Notes under the pieces: model-generated
Database searches by the model: none
What the model was told of the DNA's origin: nothing
Seen by the model: only the letters and a program-made list of their open reading frames with translations
Translations under genes and position numbers: made by a program
DNA from: Dimorphilus gyrociliatus
Lineage: Eukaryota; Annelida; Polychaeta; Dinophilidae
Reading direction: 5' to 3'
Assembly: GCA_904063045.1 (NCBI GenBank)
Contig: CAJFCJ010000005.1
Span: forward strand, 775,167 to 839,166
Length of the DNA stretch: 64,000 nt
Shown here: in pieces, positions 59,124-64,000 of the stretch
Layout of the letters: each line of letters opens with the position of its first letter
Position numbering within the stretch: position 1 is the stretch's first letter

Positions 59124-62100
59124 ATGCTTGGGATACTTATCATATTTTTCTTAATAGAATTATCCGAAAATCAAGGTAAATATTCTTGGAATTACATTGT
59201 TGGCTTCTTAATAGTTTCCTTCTGACGATTTAGTTTGTCAAGATAACAAGAAGATCGGCAACCCCAATCTTTTCCCTAAGCCTTTCGTTGGCAATGGGAA
59301 ATTAGCGGCTGGAGCTCGAAGTCGTTAGTTTTAATTAATTTTTACAAACAAACAAACAAACAAACAAACTTTTAAACGTTTTAATAAAATAATTATTAAA
59401 GTTGTTATCATAAATGAACCTCCTTGGAAGATCGATTGCTGTGGTGTGGTAAAGAAATGGTTAATCGCCAACGAAAAAGTCGACCTTGTACGATTTCAAA
59501 TATGGAGGGAGAGTGGAAACGCTGACAAATTTCAATTAATTGGACAAAATACCGAAGTAGGTCTGTAGCTTTTAGTTTGTCCTTGTGATATTTTCTATTT
59601 AAAATCGATTATAAGTATGGGCACGTACATTTTGTTTTGTTTTGTTTTCTTTTGGTTTTCATAGTTGCCGATTCACCATTAAATGCCGATGACGAATACG
59701 TAGTTGATTTTGAATCTAAACCCAATCAGCAAATTCCCATTAAACCGGGCGATGTCTACGGTTGGTTACCAGATACTGGACCAACAGTCTATCATTCTAA
59801 CATCTGCACTCATTGCGGAAGTGACTATTATCAAGTTCCTTGGACTGCAGTAACAAATCCAGTTGTTGGAATGCAATTCAATGCTTCTTCCGGGTTGGCG
59901 GCAGATGGACCATTGGATTATTATATTAGATTGTTAGTTGGTCCAGGAGCTTTACCAGAGTTCACCAATTTAAGGGAATTGACAATCTACGATAATGAGA
60001 CTACCGGAAGTTTGTTGCACACTTTACGTTGGAAAGATGACAATTCCCTGGAGACGTTAACTCTGAACGTCACCTCAGTCCCTACGGCGAAAATAAATAT
60101 CAACTTAACCACTGGAGAGATAGTAGTGATGGCTAATTTGCTCGGTTCGTCTGGGGTCTACAACTATGATTTAAGCCTATCAGATGGTTGCAACCACGTT
60201 CAATCCAATCTTACAATTACAGTGAGTTATTGACCAAAGTGAGGGAGAAGGGATGGTGTTTGGAGAGAGAGAGAGAGAGAGAGAGTGTGTGTGTGTGTGT
60301 GTGTGTTTAACAAATCCTCAGTTCATCCCAACTGAACACTATACATCCTAATTTGCATGTTTAGGTTTTATCATCACAATCCACTGAAAATCCTACTACC
60401 GCTACGACGGAAACAGTTAGTAGTACTGATGTCACTAGAAAGAGAACAACCAAGGCAACAGAGGGCGCCACAAATTCCAAAGTAGAAACAACAAAAAATC
60501 CCAACTTTCTGTCGACTACCGAAGGAAAAGTTTGTTTCATTTTCTTTATAAATTCAATCAGTCAAGAATTTCTTTCAAAATGAAAATTTACAAGAACAAA
60601 AACAATAAGAAATTGAATGAATAAACACTGTACCTGTAATTTTTAAATTTTTGCAGCTAATACTTGGTTTAGTGATTGGATGCGCCGCAGTTTTAGCCCT
60701 TTTACTTATCATTCTAATCGTGATGGCATGTTACATCAACAATATGAAAATTTCACCAAAGAGGTAATTTTCTCTTAATTTACTATGATAATAATTTCTA
60801 GGAAGAGACAATTTTCTACTTTGTTTACATAAAGAGTTTTCTAATGAAAAGGTACTAGGCCTTTGTACAAGGGGAGAAGAGAATGTTGGGTAAAAAATTA
60901 CATTTTATACATTTTCACCATTAGACGCCGCTAGACTTTTGTTAACTTTCAATTATGAAAATGCAAGAACAGAGATGTAAAGGTAACTAAGCAATGAACT
61001 AGGCTATTTTCAGTCTCTTTTAAAAGAAATACTTTTCCATCTTAATTGATCGGCGATAAAAGCTCTAACCAGATTCTTGGACCTTGACCGCCTTTGTATT
61101 CATTTCGTTAAATATTCTCTAGGTGAATACTAACGTTATTGCATATTCAGCACATGGAAATCTTTCCGATATATTTAGTTATGATTGCATCATTGATTTA
61201 TTGAAATATATGGCTTGAATATTTATAAAAAAAAAACGATAACTATCGAAAGAAGCTTGTTAAGCAATCCTAACTAGAACGTCATATGACTCCTTTCCTA
61301 TTCCCTTATTTTTTATTATTGCTTTATCTGAGGTTGATTTCTTCGAAAAGCAACAAAAATAAAACGTTTTTCCAAGTAAATTTAATATGAATATTATCTC
61401 TTTAGTGGCAAACCAATTTTAATTAATGGCTGCCTACTGGAAGCGGGAGAGGGAAATGATATATTTCTTATATTTCTATATATGTGCTGTTCGTATTTTA
61501 AAAATTAGCTATAATGGAAAAACGCCTCAAGACTTGTAACATATATGTATATATATATACTGTATATATTTTTATACATCCTAAATATCCGTGCGCCATC
61601 TATCGTTGGTACAAAAGACTCGTTGTAGCCTGATAATTATGATAATTTTCACGATTTATTAAAGTAAAACGATTCGAAAATGATCGTGAAGAAATGTGAG
61701 AACTGTTGTAAATTCTAAGTAAGATTAAGTAATCTAAAGTATTACATAGAAAACTATTCATTCGTCTATCATTTCAAATGAGATGCATAAAGTCTACAAT
61801 TTTGTATTATACACTAATCGAGTTGGATATACGCAATTAGTATACTAAAAGCTCCAGTTAATAAGCAATTTAGATTATAAATCTACTGTCCGATTTTTAG
61901 ATCGTTTGATGTAAATGTCCAAAGGTATTTACCAGTTTATACTTTAAAGTATAAGAAATGCGAATTTTATTATTCAACGAAAATGTTTCATGAATAATTT
62001 TTTAATCCTATTACTCTTCCATATTAGGAAATACTGTATATCTGTCATTTTATCGAGTTGATAATTTTCTACGGGAATAGCTGGCGAAGAGAAAGAAGAT

Positions 62101-63508
62101 AAATTAAGAGAAAGGATACTAGCCGTTTAGGAAGAATAGATTGAAGTTTTTAATTAGATTATAGAAAGGGAGTTTGTTACTGTTAATATTAAGAAGATCA
62201 ACGTAAAGTTATTAACAAAACCTAAAATTAATATACTACACTAATATGCATCCAGCTGTCTAATAAGATTTACCAATTCTTGTTAATTTCTCTCTTCTTT
62301 GCAACTTTTCGCTAAGCTATCTAGTGTCGCTTTAGAAGAGAAGGACTGTAAGGTTATTAAGGTGCCAAATGAGCGAATAACTGTCTCTTATTCGAATAGA
62401 AGCTTGAACGGTATTACGTTGGACTATAAGTAATGGCATAGACCATATATATCTATAACGTTCAGAATTTACATAATTTATTTATAAAGGATGCCATCAT
62501 ACTTAGAAGGTTTAAAATAAAATCCCTGAACTGTATATCAGACAACTATATCAGGAATTATCATGCTTTTCTCTGTATTTTTTGTTATTATTAGATGACA
62601 TTAAAAATAAAATTCTATTTTTATTATCCTCTTGAAATCAGCTTACTCTTCGATTAGTTGAGTTATAGACAAAAAACAAAAGAAATAGGTTTTACAAAGT
62701 CTCTTCATCCCTCGAAAGATTATTCTTGAGGCTCCTCTCTAGTTTCGTTTTTATGTTTCTTCATTAAATGAGCAAAATCGGATAGGGATACAGTTCTTTC
62801 GACTGTATTCATTATTTTTTGGACAAGATATTTCAATCGAATGATTAGGGCAATTTTTACTTTTAGGATGAATGAAGCGATATAATAGAAATAGAGGTCG
62901 TTCACCTCTATCGTTATTAGGTAGCTCTAGTCGCTAAAAAAATTCTGCATAAAGTATTGTCGAGATACTATTTCTCTTCTCCCCTTTGTTTATCTTACTC
63001 TCCGCAGCAATACCTTTATGTACCGCTACTTACTATCCTCTCTCTCTCTCTCGCTCTCCGTTTGTTGAATAGGCAAAATGGATAATTCGTAATCTTCAAT
63101 GGAATAATCATACATTCTATACACGTACTGTTTGTTAGTTGGGATTGCTCTTAAACGGGAAGATAAATCAAAGTACTGTTCTTAACGAAATGATCAAACA
63201 AAACTTGATGATAAGATATTTCAAATATTTTACATATTTTCAGCACAACTCCAGTTGAACGTATAGAATTGAATCGTATGAATAATTACGAAGAAAAAGC
63301 CCTTGATGAGAGGTCAATTGATCTAAGCAGGTTGTATAGAATAATAGGTCAATATTTTAATTTAACACGATTGTCTTTCAGCGATAGGAGCTATACTACA
63401 AGTCGGGATGGAGCGAAAAGCATTAATACCACCGTAGGAAAGAGTTCTAACGAAACTCCTCTAAGAGATTTGATATATTGGGAATCTTCACGTCTGAAAA
63501 ACATTTAG
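59124..63508 (+). CDS. type I membrane protein with CCG/Trp domain and cadherin-like repeat
   Basis: Seven exons, 59124-59175, 59234-59323, 59402-59560, 59665-60221, 60365-60529, 60657-60763 and 63244-63508, join in frame to 464 residues. Residues 1-17 are a signal peptide (MLGILIIFFLIELSENQ). A beta-rich domain follows (about 60-200): IDCCGVVKKWLIA, VRFQIWRES, FQLIGQNTEVV, IKPGDVYGWLPDTGP and PLDYYIRLLVGPG. I know this pattern, unnamed, from invertebrate surface proteins next to cadherin repeats. One cadherin-like repeat (about 203-286) ends YDLSLSDGCNHVQSNLTIT. A Thr/Ser stalk (about 287-341) leads to a helix GLVIGCAAVLALLLIILIVM (about 345-364) and a cytoplasmic tail of about 100 residues with Tyr and Ser sites. 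Donors after exons 2 and 3 (GTC|GTTAGT, TAG|GTCTGT) are the least certain. A possible 51-nt intron lies within the last exon. A role in adhesion or reception is inference. AATAAA follows at 63525. Confidence 0.8.
60262..60306. repeat. (GA)n-(GT)n microsatellite in an intron
   Basis: GA array directly followed by a GT array, 40 nt after a donor of the cadherin-like gene. Confidence 0.9.
62720..62905 (-). other. antisense open frame in the last intron, weak
   Basis: A minus-strand frame of about 61 codons with a hydrophobic segment (YYIASFILKVKIALIIRL) and a hydrophilic tail (LSDFAHLMKKHKNETREEPQ) inside the 2.5-kb intron of the cadherin-like gene. It has no ATG at its 5' end, although an internal ATG is present. 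The composition looks protein-like but nothing else supports it. Confidence 0.2.
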
Positions 63509-63524
63509 CAATTCATTATATACG

Positions 63525-63530
63525 AATAAA
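63525..63530 (+). terminator. poly(A) signal of the cadherin-like gene
   Basis: AATAAA 17 nt after the stop codon. Confidence 0.6.
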
Positions 63531-64000
63531 TACAAATTCGATATTCGTATGGTTAATTAACAATTTATTTAAATCTTTACGATAGTCCCATTCATATTAT
63601 TTAATTATAACCAAAAAAATAAGAAAAACACGAAAAACCATTGGCAAAACATTCAAGTAAACGCTAAAACGTCTTTCTAAAGGGAATTTTAGCTTTTGTA
63701 CTATAAATTTTATATAGAATTCTCTTTTTTTTTTATTTGCGAACGTCATATTTAATATGGGAATTGCCGATCCTGACAAACAATAAAAAGGAGAAATATT
63801 TTCTTTTTTACCAGTTAAAATCCTTGTATTATCCGAATAATATGGAAATATGGTCGTAGTAGACCAGCTCAAAAATTTCATATCAAAGGATAAACAATAT
63901 CTTCTATTTACTTTTAATATTTGTGATCTTATTGAATTATTTATATGTTAACTGTTAATATAAGCATAAGAAGACAAGATAATTTGACTTTCATTTGACT

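Noticed and set aside
63331-63341. Eleven bases GGTTGTATAGA resemble part of the let-7 microRNA.
   Set aside because: It lies in the coding or candidate intron sequence of the cadherin-like gene, lacks the let-7 seed before it, and no pairing arm is nearby.

Overview
The window is animal nuclear DNA. It is AT-rich (roughly one third G+C by eye) and full of TA, CT/GA and tetranucleotide microsatellites. Its protein-coding genes are split by spliceosomal introns, several of them only 51-62 nt long. The mix of genes (a Shaw/Kv3 potassium channel, an ionotropic-glutamate-receptor-like gene, a caudal/Cdx homeobox gene, CBP/p300, a CABIT-SAM adaptor, apple-domain and cadherin-like surface proteins) indicates a bilaterian invertebrate. 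The short introns and moderate gene spacing suggest a small-genome species, perhaps a spiralian such as a tiny annelid; that placement is inference.

Layout. 1-12.5 kb: no complete gene; mostly the first intron of the minus-strand Shaw gene, whose N-terminal T1 exon is 12490-13014 and whose channel core lies beyond the left edge. 14.9-15.3 kb: a small single-pass membrane ORF (minus). 17.0-17.3 kb: a partial rhodopsin-family GPCR segment (minus). 18.4-21.7 kb: a glutamate-receptor-like gene (minus) that keeps both halves of the ligand-binding domain but lacks the whole pore (M1-M3). 28.3-30.7 kb: a three-exon GAREM-like CABIT-SAM gene (plus). 39.3-43.3 kb: caudal/Cdx in two exons (plus). 47.8-55.0 kb: CBP/p300 in ten coding exons (plus). 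56.6-57.4 kb: a secreted protein with two PAN/apple domains in five exons (minus), tail-to-tail with CBP. 59.1-63.5 kb: a type I membrane protein with a Cys-Cys-Gly/Trp domain, a cadherin-like repeat, a Thr/Ser stalk and a transmembrane helix (plus), head-to-head with the PAN gene.

These genes do not form an operon or pathway; each has its own start and usually its own AATAAA signal. The most unusual object is the pore-less glutamate-receptor-like protein, in effect a natural version of the soluble S1-S2 ligand-binding core with a C-terminal hydrophobic tail. Outside genes, three short motifs recur far above hand-estimated expectation: the palindrome TAGGCCTA (11 exact copies), the CTCF-core-like AGATGGCGCT (4 exact plus near matches) and the full CRE palindrome TGACGTCA (6 copies, two of them inside a 17-bp repeat on either side of the Cdx homeobox exon). 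No tRNA, rRNA, CRISPR array or transposase/reverse-transcriptase gene was recognised.
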